A program made the position numbers and the translations under genes. From DASUPK01 sp963831605 (GTDB taxonomy: Bacteria > Actinomycetota > Thermoleophilia > Solirubrobacterales > 70-9), in assembly GCA_963831605.1 (NCBI GenBank), contig CAWHQR010000001.1, positions 186,001-250,000 of the forward strand: DNA of 64,000 nt. Reading direction: 5' to 3'. Below, piece after piece: positions 11,750-18,992 of the stretch (positions are counted from its first letter, which is position 1; each line of letters opens with the position of its first letter). Below the pieces are notes generated by a model that worked only from the letters and a program-made list of their open reading frames with translations, was not told the origin of the DNA and ran no database searches.

Positions 11750-12007
11750 ATGCTGGTGCTGACACGGAAGCCGGGCCAGAGCATCATGATCGGCGACGGC
11801 GTCGAAGTGCAGGTCCTTTCGGTGGCGGGCGAGAAGGTGCGCCTGGGGATCACCGCTCCGCGGGATGTCTCGATCTTCCGGAACGAGGTCTACGACCGGA
11901 TCGAGAGCGAGGGCGAGGGCGAGAACCGCAACACCCAGATCGATGAGGACGACGGCGGGACCGATGAGGTTGTCGCCGACGCGCTGGATCGGCTCTCGCG
12001 GCGGTAA
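11750..12007 (+). CDS. csrA: CsrA, translational regulator
   Basis: An 85-residue protein with the full CsrA core: MLVLTRKPGQSIMIGDG at the N terminus, VRLGITAPRDVSIFRNEV in the middle, and an acidic C-terminal tail longer than in E. coli. CsrA dimers bind GGA-containing loops near ribosome binding sites and repress or stabilise mRNAs. The start is well supported by AGGAGG at 11739-11744, 5 bp before the ATG. No fliW or flagellin gene lies in this window. In Gram-positive bacteria CsrA usually works with FliW on flagellin mRNA. Confidence 0.95.
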   Translation: MLVLTRKPGQSIMIGDGVEVQVLSVAGEKVRLGITAPRDVSIFRNEVYDRIESEGEGENRNTQIDEDDGGTDEVVADALDRLSRR

Positions 12008-12037
12008 TGCAACCGCAGCGTCGCCGGCGGGGGGCTT

Positions 12038-12114
12038 AACCCGGCTTCGCCATCTAGACGGGGGAGAAACCCGGCTTCGCCATCTAGACGGGGGAGCAAC
12101 CCGGCTTCGCCATC
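12038..12114. repeat. 30-bp tandem direct repeat, about 2.6 copies
   Basis: The unit begins AACCCGGCTTCGCCATCTAG and recurs at an exact 30-bp period at 12038, 12068 and (partial) 12098. The first two copies differ at one base. There are no spacers, so this is not a CRISPR array. It lies between csrA and the convergent gene at 12198. Confidence 0.9.
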
Positions 12115-12200
12115 AGTCGCGGCCACGAGCGGCCGCCCCATCATAAGTCGCTTCGGGCTTCGCCCTTCGCTCCGAAGTGCAGCGGCCTGGTGGCCGCTTA
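12099..12200. repeat. Dispersed intergenic repeat, copy 1 (see 57024)
   Basis: About 100 bp that align, with few gaps, to 57024-57121. Shared blocks include CTTCGCCATCA, GCGGCCGCCC, TAAGTCGC and CTTCGCCCTTCGCTCCGAAG. It contains a possible stem CTTCGG/CCGAAG (12151-12177) and a 7-bp hairpin AGCGGCC-TGGT-GGCCGCT (12181-12198) that could end transcripts from csrA. Confidence 0.75.
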
Positions 12201-12446
12201 ACCCATCAGCCAGGCCAGCGTCTCGAACATCGAGACGACCACGGTCACGACCGTGATCGTCAGGCAGACGAGGAGGACGCTGAACCGGACCTTGCCCTTG
12301 GACTCGTTGCGAGTGATGCGACGGGCACGCGAGCGGTTGACCGCGCGCTTGCGCAGCTGATCGCGCCGGCGTCGCTCGAGCGCCATCTCCTGCTCGAACG
12401 CCAGCTCGATCTGGGCCATGCTCTGTCGCATTCGCATCTGACTCAT
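12198..12446 (-). CDS. Small single-span membrane protein
   Basis: An 82-residue protein whose ATG at 12446 has a G-rich stretch upstream. It has a helical, charged N-terminal half (about residues 1-50, rich in Arg, Gln and Glu; MAQIELAFEQEMALERRRR), then one hydrophobic helix near the C terminus (FSVLLVCLTITVVTVVVSM, about 56-74). It probably sits in the inner membrane with the basic part in the cytoplasm. No family recognised. Confidence 0.6.
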   Translation of the reverse strand: MSQMRMRQSMAQIELAFEQEMALERRRRDQLRKRAVNRSRARRITRNESKGKVRFSVLLVCLTITVVTVVVSMFETLAWLMG

Positions 12447-12545
12447 CGCAATCGCCCCCCAAGGGCGGCCGTGCAAGCTAGCAAACGATCTTGCATGAGC
12501 CAAGCCGCACAAGCCTGGCCGCCGCCCCTTTCGGGCGACCATCGA

Positions 12546-13082
12546 CTATAGAGCGCAGTGTCCCCATAGGCCGCGGCCCAGCACGCCGGCTTCGGTCGCG
12601 AGGCGGCCGAAGAGCGGGGCGTGGGAGTCGTTGGGAGGGATGGTGAGCGTTCGTGCCAGGCCGCGCCGGGCGAGCTCGGCGTTGACGAACAGCGGACGGG
12701 CCCCGGGCCGCGGCAGGTACACATACGCGAGCAGCCGCCCGTAGACGTCGCGGCGCTCGGCGTCGAAGCGGAGCGTGACCGTCTTCCCGTAGACGAGACG
12801 ATCGTTCACCTCGTGCGCCCGTGGCCCTCCGCACTGGACCGGCGTGCCGGGCTTGACCGTCTCGGGGGTGTCGATGCCGATGTAGCGGACCGTGTCCTCG
12901 TCGCCGTCGGAAAGCCTGACGTCGATGGTGTCGCCGTCGACCACGTGGGTGACGCGTGCGGACATGGGGCCGGCGGGCTCGGATGAGCCGCCACCGCCCG
13001 TCCCGCAGCGCGAGAGGGAGGCGGCGACGAGAACTGCGGCAATGAAGAGGGGCGCCCGGAGGGCACCGCGGCGACGCGCCAT
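12546..13082 (-). CDS. Secreted or lipid-anchored thermonuclease-like (SNase) protein
   Basis: A 178-residue protein with a hydrophobic leader and a possible lipobox LSRC (Cys26), followed by a Gly/Ser linker and a staphylococcal-nuclease fold. Family residues are visible: VVDGDTIDV (Ca-binding acids 49 and 51), VRYIGIDTPE (Arg66, Glu74) and RRDVYGRLLAYV (Arg116). This matches the Arg-Glu-Arg catalytic set of SNase. It probably degrades nucleic acid outside the cell, anchored to the membrane. Four cysteine-containing positions could form disulfides. Confidence 0.88.
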   Translation of the reverse strand: MARRRGALRAPLFIAAVLVAASLSRCGTGGGGSSEPAGPMSARVTHVVDGDTIDVRLSDGDEDTVRYIGIDTPETVKPGTPVQCGGPRAHEVNDRLVYGKTVTLRFDAERRDVYGRLLAYVYLPRPGARPLFVNAELARRGLARTLTIPPNDSHAPLFGRLATEAGVLGRGLWGHCAL

Positions 13083-13138
13083 CCCTTACTTAGGTCCGAG
13101 CCGGTGGAACTAGGCGGTTTTCGGTTCCGCAGCGTCCG

Positions 13139-14059
13139 CTACGGAATGCGCCGCACGTTGGAGAGCAGCGTCTCCTTGATCTGGCCGATGATCTCGAGCG
13201 CCTCGCTCTTCTCGCGCTGCCAGACGTTGCGCCCGAAGATCACTCCGGAGCCGCCCGCGCCCATGATCGTGCGGGTGTGGTTGAGGACGGTGTCGTCGTC
13301 GGTCTTCGACCCGCCCGAGAGGACCACCAGCGAGCGGCCGGCCGACTCGACGATCTGGCGCACGGCCTCCTCGGGGGCGACGTCCATCTCGTTGTAGGGA
13401 GCGGGCTGGTCCTTGTCCTTCTCGGGGTCGAACTTGGGGAAGTTGAGCTTGACGATGTCGGCGCCCATCTCCATCGCCATTCGCGCCGCGTAGTCGATCG
13501 CGTAGAAGGAGGTCTGGCCGCCCTTCTGCTCGATGTCGGTGCCGCGCGGATAGGCCCAGACGACCAGCGGCATGCCGTAGCGCTCGCAGTCCTCGCGGAC
13601 GCCCTTCAGCTGGTGGAGGTCATCGTCCTGGCGAGGGGAGCCGAGGTACATCGTGTAGCCGACCGCGTCGGCGCCCAGCCGGACCGCGTCCTCGACCGAG
13701 GCGTTGGTCGTGGAGAAGGCGTCGTCCGAAGGCGGGACGTCGGTCTTGCCGTTGACCTTCAGGATCAGCGGCACCTGGCCGGCGTAGTCGGGGTAGTAGC
13801 GGCTCGCGAGGCCGATCTGGCAGGCGATCGCTGAGTAGCCGGCCTCGGCGGCGAGGCTGAACTGGTACTCGGGGTCCTTGGAGGCGGGGTTCGGGAAGAA
13901 GTCGCGGGGGCCGTGCTCGATCCCCTGGTCGATCGGCAGCAGCATCAGGGTCCCGTTGCCGGGGCCGTAGTCGAACAGCAGCCGGCGCAGCCGCGCGCGC
14001 TTGCCCGGCGAGAGCGTTGCGAGCAGCGACTTCTGCTCGGTGATCGACTTGACTTCCAT
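13139..14059 (-). CDS. Class I fructose-bisphosphate aldolase (DhnA/FbaB type)
   Basis: A 306-residue enzyme that cleaves fructose 1,6-bisphosphate by Schiff-base chemistry. The ATG at 14059 has a clear AGGAGGT ribosome site. Family motifs include LLPIDQGIEHGPRDFF near the N terminus, VVWAYPRGTDI, ADIVKLNFPK (probable Schiff-base Lys) and phosphate-binding VLSGGSKTDDD and AGGSGVIFGRN. This archaeal-type class I enzyme replaces or backs up the class II enzyme. It is transcribed away from the ligase gene at 14099; the two start sites are 39 bp apart. Confidence 0.93.
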   Translation of the reverse strand: MEVKSITEQKSLLATLSPGKRARLRRLLFDYGPGNGTLMLLPIDQGIEHGPRDFFPNPASKDPEYQFSLAAEAGYSAIACQIGLASRYYPDYAGQVPLILKVNGKTDVPPSDDAFSTTNASVEDAVRLGADAVGYTMYLGSPRQDDDLHQLKGVREDCERYGMPLVVWAYPRGTDIEQKGGQTSFYAIDYAARMAMEMGADIVKLNFPKFDPEKDKDQPAPYNEMDVAPEEAVRQIVESAGRSLVVLSGGSKTDDDTVLNHTRTIMGAGGSGVIFGRNVWQREKSEALEIIGQIKETLLSNVRRIP

Positions 14060-14098
14060 CTTCGCGATTACCTCCTGAGTTGGGCCTTCAGGCTCAGT

Positions 14099-15247
14099 AT
14101 GCCCGATTCGACTGTCATGGTCTCGTCGGTGCTTGACCACAAATTCAGCGGTACGCCCTTCACCCTCGGCATCGAAGAGGAGCTGATGATCTGCGACGCG
14201 GAGACGCTCGAGCTGTCGCAGTCGATCGAGACGATCCTCGGCGACCTTCCGGCGGATCTGCCCGGCGAGGTGAAGCCGGAGCTGATGCAGTCGGTGCTCG
14301 AGGTGGCGACCAAGCCCTGTCGCAACGTCGCCGAGGCGGGCGAGCAGCTGCGCGGCCTGCGCCGGACCGTCCGGGAGGTGGCCGCGAAGAACGGCCTCGC
14401 GATCGGCGCCGCCGGGACCCATCCCGGCGCGCTCTACGAGGACCAGCTGATCGTCGACCGCCCCCGCTACCGGGAGCTGGCGGCGGAGCTCAGCTGGATC
14501 GCCGAGCAGGAGCTCATCTTCGGCACGCACGTCCACGTCGGCATCGACGGCGCCGAGAAGGCGATCTACGTCGCCGACGGCATGCGTGGCTACCTGCCGC
14601 TCCTCCTCGGCATGTCCTCGAACTCCCCGCTCTGGCGGGGCAAGACCACCGGGATGATGTCCTCGCGGACTCCCGTCTTCCGCGCCTTCCCGCGAGTCGG
14701 CGTGCCCCCGTACTACGGGACCTGGGACATCTATTCGCACCGCGTCGAGCAGATGATGCGCGGGGGCGCGATCCCGGACTACACCTATCTCTGGTGGGAC
14801 GTGCGGCCGCACCCGAACCTGGGCACGGTCGAGCTCAGGGTCTTCGACCAGCAGACCCGGGTCGAGCACACCATCGCCTTCGCCGCGCTCGGCCAGGCGC
14901 TCGCCCACCGGCTCGCCTCGGACTACGACGAGGGCGTGCCGAGCATCGAGCACCCCCACGAGCTGATCGATGACAACAAGGTCCGCGCGGCGGTGGTCGG
15001 GATCGAGGGCAGGCTGATCGACTTTGACCAGGGCCTCGAGGTGCCGGGCGGGAAGATGGCCCGCGGCGTGATCGATGACGTCCGCGAGCACGCGCAGGAG
15101 CTCGGCTGCGAGGGAGAGCTGAGCGCGCTGGCCGACCTGATGGAGAACGGCACGGGAGCCCGCCGCCAGCTCAACTGGCTCTCCGATCACGGCGAGATCG
15201 GCGGCCTGATGCGCGAGATCATCGCCGCGAGCGACCCCGACGCCTGA
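14099..15247 (+). CDS. Carboxylate-amine ligase, GCS2 family (YbdK-like)
   Basis: A 382-residue ATP-dependent ligase of the glutamate-cysteine ligase 2 family. Visible motifs are TLGIEEELMICD near the N terminus, FGTHVHVGIDG, SSNSPLWRGKTTGMMSSR, and LWWDVRPHPNLGTVELRVFD, the family signature. It is probably a weak gamma-glutamyl-type ligase; the real substrate is not predictable. ATG 14117 is an alternative start. The very short divergent gap to the aldolase implies overlapping promoters. Confidence 0.9.
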   Translation: MPDSTVMVSSVLDHKFSGTPFTLGIEEELMICDAETLELSQSIETILGDLPADLPGEVKPELMQSVLEVATKPCRNVAEAGEQLRGLRRTVREVAAKNGLAIGAAGTHPGALYEDQLIVDRPRYRELAAELSWIAEQELIFGTHVHVGIDGAEKAIYVADGMRGYLPLLLGMSSNSPLWRGKTTGMMSSRTPVFRAFPRVGVPPYYGTWDIYSHRVEQMMRGGAIPDYTYLWWDVRPHPNLGTVELRVFDQQTRVEHTIAFAALGQALAHRLASDYDEGVPSIEHPHELIDDNKVRAAVVGIEGRLIDFDQGLEVPGGKMARGVIDDVREHAQELGCEGELSALADLMENGTGARRQLNWLSDHGEIGGLMREIIAASDPDA

Positions 15248-15285
15248 CGGGTCGGCCGTAAGCGAACCTGTTCCGGGGCGTCCAG

Positions 15286-15340
15286 TACGATTTTCGTAGC
15301 GAAATACCAGGTTTTTGCCGCACGTAGTTCGATTTTCGTA
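15286..15340 (+). promoter_or_regulatory. Twin palindromic operators before HxlR gene
   Basis: TACGATTTTCGTA (15286-15298) is a perfect inverted repeat (TACGA-TTT-TCGTA), and TTCGATTTTCGTA (15328-15340) is a near copy exactly 42 bp later, about four helical turns. The second ends three bases before the ATG of the HxlR regulator. The likely role is autoregulation. Confidence 0.7.
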
Positions 15341-15343
15341 CCA

Positions 15344-15637
15344 ATGGCCTCGTCAAAACCCGTCGACACCGCTCTGGACCTCCTCGGCAGGCGCTGGGCG
15401 CTCCGCCTCGTCTGGGAGCTGCGGCGCAGCACTCTCGCCTTCTCGGAGCTGCGCGAGCGGACCGGGATCAGCCCCTCGGTGCTCTCCGCCCGCCTCGGCG
15501 AGCTGATCGACGCCGGCGTGTTGGAGCGGGACGGCGGCCGGCGCTACCGGCTCAGCGGCCGGGGCCGCGAGCTGGCCCGGATCCTCCTAGAGCTCAACAG
15601 ATGGGCCGAGCAACAGCACCAAACGGGTCGCGCCTAG
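15344..15637 (+). CDS. HxlR-family winged-helix regulator
   Basis: A 97-residue DNA-binding protein. It starts with a short segment (VDTALDLLGRRWALRLVWEL), then a winged helix (FSELRERTGISPSVLSARL as recognition part, LERDGGRRYRLSGRG as wing). HxlR proteins act as dimers and often sense redox or aldehyde stress through a Cys, but this one has no cysteine, so it probably senses something else. The operator pair upstream suggests it represses itself. No room for a ribosome site exists between the operator and ATG, so a leaderless mRNA is plausible. Confidence 0.85.
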   Translation: MASSKPVDTALDLLGRRWALRLVWELRRSTLAFSELRERTGISPSVLSARLGELIDAGVLERDGGRRYRLSGRGRELARILLELNRWAEQQHQTGRA

Positions 15638-15670
15638 AAACCGGGCGCGCCCTCGCACTATCCTCGCGGG

Positions 15671-16453
15671 GTGAGCTCGCCCGAGTTGAGCGTCGTCTGC
15701 CGGAGCTGCGGCGAGGAGGTCAGTCCGTACGTCACCGAGTGCCCGTACTGCGGCACCCGGCTGCGCAAGCGGGCCCCGAAGCTCGAGCTCCGCGGTGAGG
15801 AGATCACCCCGAAGCAGTCCCGCCGCGCCCGCCGCCGCCAGGCGCGCGCGCAGCGGACGGACCGGATCTCCGACCGCCCGTATGCGGTCATCGCCGCGAT
15901 CCTCGTGCCGGCGGCGATCGTGCTGCTGAGGGTGGCCAGCCCGTCCCTCGACACGTTCGGCCTGGGCGGGATCCTCGGCCCGGTCGGCCCGGATTGGTGG
16001 CGCTACCTCGCGGCCCCGTTCATCTATCCCGACATCGGCTACCTCTTCGTCGCCTCCGTCGGCATCGCGATCTTCGGTGTGCCGGTGGAGCGGCGGCTCG
16101 GCCTCATCCCGACCGCCATCCTGATCGTCGCCTGCGGCTCGCTCGGCATGCTGGCCGCCGACGGGATGGAAACCGCCTTCGCGTCGAGCAACGACGTGCT
16201 CTACGCCGCCGGCGGCAACGGAATCGCGCTCGGCCTGCTGACCTGCTGGGCCGTGATGCGCGGCGCCGAGGTCCGCTCCCGTCCCGGTGAGGAGGTCGAG
16301 GTGATCGGCGCCGCGGTTGCGGCGGCGGTCCTGATCCTCCTGCCGCTGGTCGACGACTTCGCCAACGTCTTCGCGGGGCTGGGCGGCGCGCTGGTCGGGG
16401 CCGCCTGCGGGCTGGTCGCCGTGTACGTGCGCCGCGAGCGCCGCCCCGGCTAG
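15671..16453 (+). CDS. Zinc-ribbon rhomboid-like membrane protein lacking catalytic residues
   Basis: A 260-residue protein. The N terminus has a zinc ribbon (Cys10, Cys13, Cys24, Cys27), then a very basic linker (about 45-66) and a six-helix rhomboid-like domain from about residue 70. The rhomboid core is recognisable: DWWRYLAAPFIYPDIGYLFV, GVPVERRLG and AGGNGIALGLL. The catalytic Ser of GxSG is Asn183 (GGNG), and the position of the catalytic His is Gly236 (AGLGG). It is therefore a pseudoprotease, perhaps a membrane chaperone or sorting factor. The GTG start at 15671 precedes the ribbon. Confidence 0.8.
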   Translation: MSSPELSVVCRSCGEEVSPYVTECPYCGTRLRKRAPKLELRGEEITPKQSRRARRRQARAQRTDRISDRPYAVIAAILVPAAIVLLRVASPSLDTFGLGGILGPVGPDWWRYLAAPFIYPDIGYLFVASVGIAIFGVPVERRLGLIPTAILIVACGSLGMLAADGMETAFASSNDVLYAAGGNGIALGLLTCWAVMRGAEVRSRPGEEVEVIGAAVAAAVLILLPLVDDFANVFAGLGGALVGAACGLVAVYVRRERRPG

Positions 16454-16463
16454 GGTCCACCGC

Positions 16464-17120
16464 TTGGCGCACGACAAGTTCATTTCGATCACGCCCGAGC
16501 TCCACCGCTACGCCGTGGAGCACAGCTCGTTCCGCGACGCCGTCGTTGCGGACGTCGAACGGGCCGGGGAGGACATGGGCGACCTGGCCTCGATGCAGAT
16601 CGCGGGCGACCAGGCCGCCTTCATGACCGTCGTCGTCGCCGCGATCGGTGCCCGCAGCGCGCTGGAGGTGGGGACGTTCCTCGGCTACGGCGCGATCGCG
16701 ATCGCCCGCGGCCTGCCGGCCGACGGGCGGCTCGTCTGCTGCGAACTCGAACAGAAATACGCCGATCGGGCTCGCGAGCATCTCGACAAGGCGGGTCTGG
16801 CCGACCGGGTCGAGTTCCGGATCGGACCGGCGCTCGAGAGCCTGCAGGCGATGGAGGCCACCGAGCAGTTCGATTTCGCCTTCATCGACGCGGACAAGAC
16901 CGAGTACATCGACTACTTCGAGGAGACCCTGCCGCGGATCCGGCCCAACGGCCTGATCATGCTCGACAACACCCTGCGCGGCGGGACCGTGATGGAGCCC
17001 GGCGACTCGGACGCAGCGCGGGTCACCGGCGAGCTCAACGATCGTCTCGCCGCGGATGACCGCGTCGACGTGGCGCTGCTCGGTGTGGCCGACGGCATCA
17101 CGCTCGTGCGCAAGAGGTGA
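16464..17120 (+). CDS. SAM-dependent O-methyltransferase, family 3
   Basis: A 218-residue cytoplasmic enzyme of the catechol/caffeoyl-CoA O-methyltransferase group. Motifs are LEVGTFLGYGAIAIARGL (SAM binding), VCCELEQKYADRA, FDFAFIDADKTEY (metal-binding Asp) and GLIMLDNTLRGG (metal-binding Asp-Asn). It starts at TTG, ten bases after the rhomboid gene, and its stop overlaps the next start (GTGA). The phenolic or other acceptor is unknown. Confidence 0.9.
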   Translation: MAHDKFISITPELHRYAVEHSSFRDAVVADVERAGEDMGDLASMQIAGDQAAFMTVVVAAIGARSALEVGTFLGYGAIAIARGLPADGRLVCCELEQKYADRAREHLDKAGLADRVEFRIGPALESLQAMEATEQFDFAFIDADKTEYIDYFEETLPRIRPNGLIMLDNTLRGGTVMEPGDSDAARVTGELNDRLAADDRVDVALLGVADGITLVRKR

Positions 17121-17884
17121 GCCGGCCGCCCGCCGACAGCGCCGGCTGGCTCGGACTCGTCCGCGCCTCGATGCCGCCCTTATGGTCGCTGCTCGCGGAG
17201 AGCACCGGAGGCAGCGTCTGGGAGCGGGACGGGATCACGGCGGCGATCGTCCCCGGCTCGCCGAAGCGCTCGTTCTTCAACTCGGTCCTCTACACCGACC
17301 CCGAGCCGATGGTGGAGTCGATCGGCGAACTCGCGACGATCTACTCCGAGGCGGGCATCGAGGCTTGGACGGTCTGGGTCCCCGAAGGCGATGCCGACGT
17401 CGCGGAGGCGCTGCGGGCCGCGGGCCACGAGCTCGATGCGAGGCCCCGCGCGATGGCCATGCCCATCGAGGCCCTGGAGGCACCCGAGCCAGATCCGGGC
17501 CTCGAGATCCGGGAGGAGCCGGACTACGACCTGGTCTCGAGCATCAACGAGGTCGCCTACGGCTTCGCGCCCGGCGAGTTCCCGGTGATGGGCGGAGACC
17601 TGTCGGCCCTGCGGACCTACCTCGGCTCGATCGACGGCGAGACCGTGGCCTGCGCCGGCGCCTTCGCCCATGGGAGCGATTGCGAGATCGTCTTCGTCGC
17701 GGTCCTGCCGGAGGGCAGGGGCCGCGGCATCTCCGGCCGGCTGATGGCCAGGGCGCTCGCGGATGCCGCCGATCAGGGCCTCGAGACGACCACCCTGCAG
17801 GCGACCAAGCTGGGCTACCCGGTCTACGTCAGGCTCGGCTACGCCGACCATGGCGAGCTGCAGATGTGGGAGCGGCGGAAGTAG
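17117..17884 (+). CDS. GNAT-family N-acetyltransferase
   Basis: A 255-residue protein with a degenerate N-terminal half and a C-terminal GNAT fold. The acetyl-CoA loop reads LPEGRGRGISGRLM (residues about 196-209), and the C-terminal strand TTTLQATKLGYPVYVRLGY is typical. GTG 17117 overlaps the methyltransferase stop by 4 bp, which indicates coupled translation. Substrate unknown. Confidence 0.85.
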   Translation: MSRPPADSAGWLGLVRASMPPLWSLLAESTGGSVWERDGITAAIVPGSPKRSFFNSVLYTDPEPMVESIGELATIYSEAGIEAWTVWVPEGDADVAEALRAAGHELDARPRAMAMPIEALEAPEPDPGLEIREEPDYDLVSSINEVAYGFAPGEFPVMGGDLSALRTYLGSIDGETVACAGAFAHGSDCEIVFVAVLPEGRGRGISGRLMARALADAADQGLETTTLQATKLGYPVYVRLGYADHGELQMWERRK

Positions 17885-17894
17885 GGTCCCGCTC

Positions 17895-18236
17895 GTGGCG
17901 CGAGGGCCCTACAGCGACGATCAGATCGACTCGGCGATCGACGCGATCTCCGAGCCGGATGTGTTCAGGGAGGCCGAGCGGCAGGTCGCCCGCGCTGCGC
18001 CGCGCCTTCAGGGGATCCTCGCCGAGGCGCTGGGCGCCGGCGGCTGGTTCGGCGAGTCGCACGAGACCGAGTCCCTGAAGGCGGCGACCGTGCCGGACGA
18101 GGAGGCTCGGCTGACGGCCGTGCGCACCCTTCTGGCCGAGGAGGCGAGGATGGGAATGATGGTTGGGGTTGCTGTCGGCTGGGCATTGGCCGACAAGCTG
18201 GAAGAGCAGGAATCCGAACCGACGAAGGAGGACTGA
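17895..18236 (+). CDS. Hypothetical protein in acetyltransferase/hydrolase operon
   Basis: A 113-residue protein, starting at GTG 17895 just after the GNAT gene and ending five bases before the UPF0173 gene. It looks helical and soluble, with a short glycine/methionine-rich hydrophobic patch (MGMMVGVAVGWALADKL) near the C terminus that is too short to call a membrane span. No motif recognised. Confidence 0.65.
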   Translation: MARGPYSDDQIDSAIDAISEPDVFREAERQVARAAPRLQGILAEALGAGGWFGESHETESLKAATVPDEEARLTAVRTLLAEEARMGMMVGVAVGWALADKLEEQESEPTKED

Positions 18237-18241
18237 CCCAG

Positions 18242-18952
18242 ATGGAGATCAACTACATCGGCCATTCCACGGTCGAGCTGGTCGACGGCGACACCCGTGT
18301 GCTCGTCGACCCGTTCCTCGCCCCGAACAACCCGGCGGCCAAGGTCTCGGCGAACGACGTCGACCCGACGCACGTCGTCATCACCCACGCACACCAGGAC
18401 CACTTCGCCGATGCGATCGCCGTCGGCAAGCGAAGCCAAGCCTTCTACGTCGCCATCTCCGAGCTCGCGAACGTGCTCGACGAGGAGGGGCTCGAGAACT
18501 TCGCCGACCCGAATCTCGGCGGCACCGTGGAGTTCGACTGGGGCTGGGTGAAGCTCGTGCAGGCGTTCCACACCAGCACCGTGCCGGTCGGCGATCGCCC
18601 CTTCAGCCCGTCAACGGGGACCGTGATCGGCGCGGCGGCCGGAGCCGTCATCAACCTCGGAGGCAAGACGCTCTACCACCTCGGTGACACGGCTCTGTTC
18701 GGCGATCTGAAGCTGATCGCCGAGCGCACGCCCGTCGACGTCGCCTTCATCCCGATCGGCGGGCACTACACGATGGATCGACACGACGCCGTGGTCGCCG
18801 CCGATTTCATCGGAGCCGAGACGGTGATTCCGATCCACTACAACACCTTCCCGCCGATCAAGACGGACGCCGAGGCGTTCCGCTCCGACGTCGAATCGAA
18901 GACGAAGTCGAAGGTGGCGGTGCTGGCGCCCGGGGAGAGCCTGAGCTTGTAG
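18242..18952 (+). CDS. UPF0173-type metal-dependent hydrolase (beta-lactamase fold)
   Basis: A 236-residue protein close to the usual length of the YtkL/UPF0173 family. The start is MEINYIGHSTVEL. The metal site THAHQDHFADAI (HxHxDH) is intact, followed by YHLGDTALFGD and FIPIGGHYTMD, and a late His in IPIHYNTFPP. The activity is unknown. A GGAGG sequence sits before the ATG. Confidence 0.93.
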   Translation: MEINYIGHSTVELVDGDTRVLVDPFLAPNNPAAKVSANDVDPTHVVITHAHQDHFADAIAVGKRSQAFYVAISELANVLDEEGLENFADPNLGGTVEFDWGWVKLVQAFHTSTVPVGDRPFSPSTGTVIGAAAGAVINLGGKTLYHLGDTALFGDLKLIAERTPVDVAFIPIGGHYTMDRHDAVVAADFIGAETVIPIHYNTFPPIKTDAEAFRSDVESKTKSKVAVLAPGESLSL

Positions 18953-18992
18953 CTGGGTCGAAACTGGCCAGCCAGCCAATTCGTGCGCTAGG

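Noticed and set aside
12038..12114. Possible CRISPR array
   Set aside because: Only 2.6 copies, no spacers, no cas genes.
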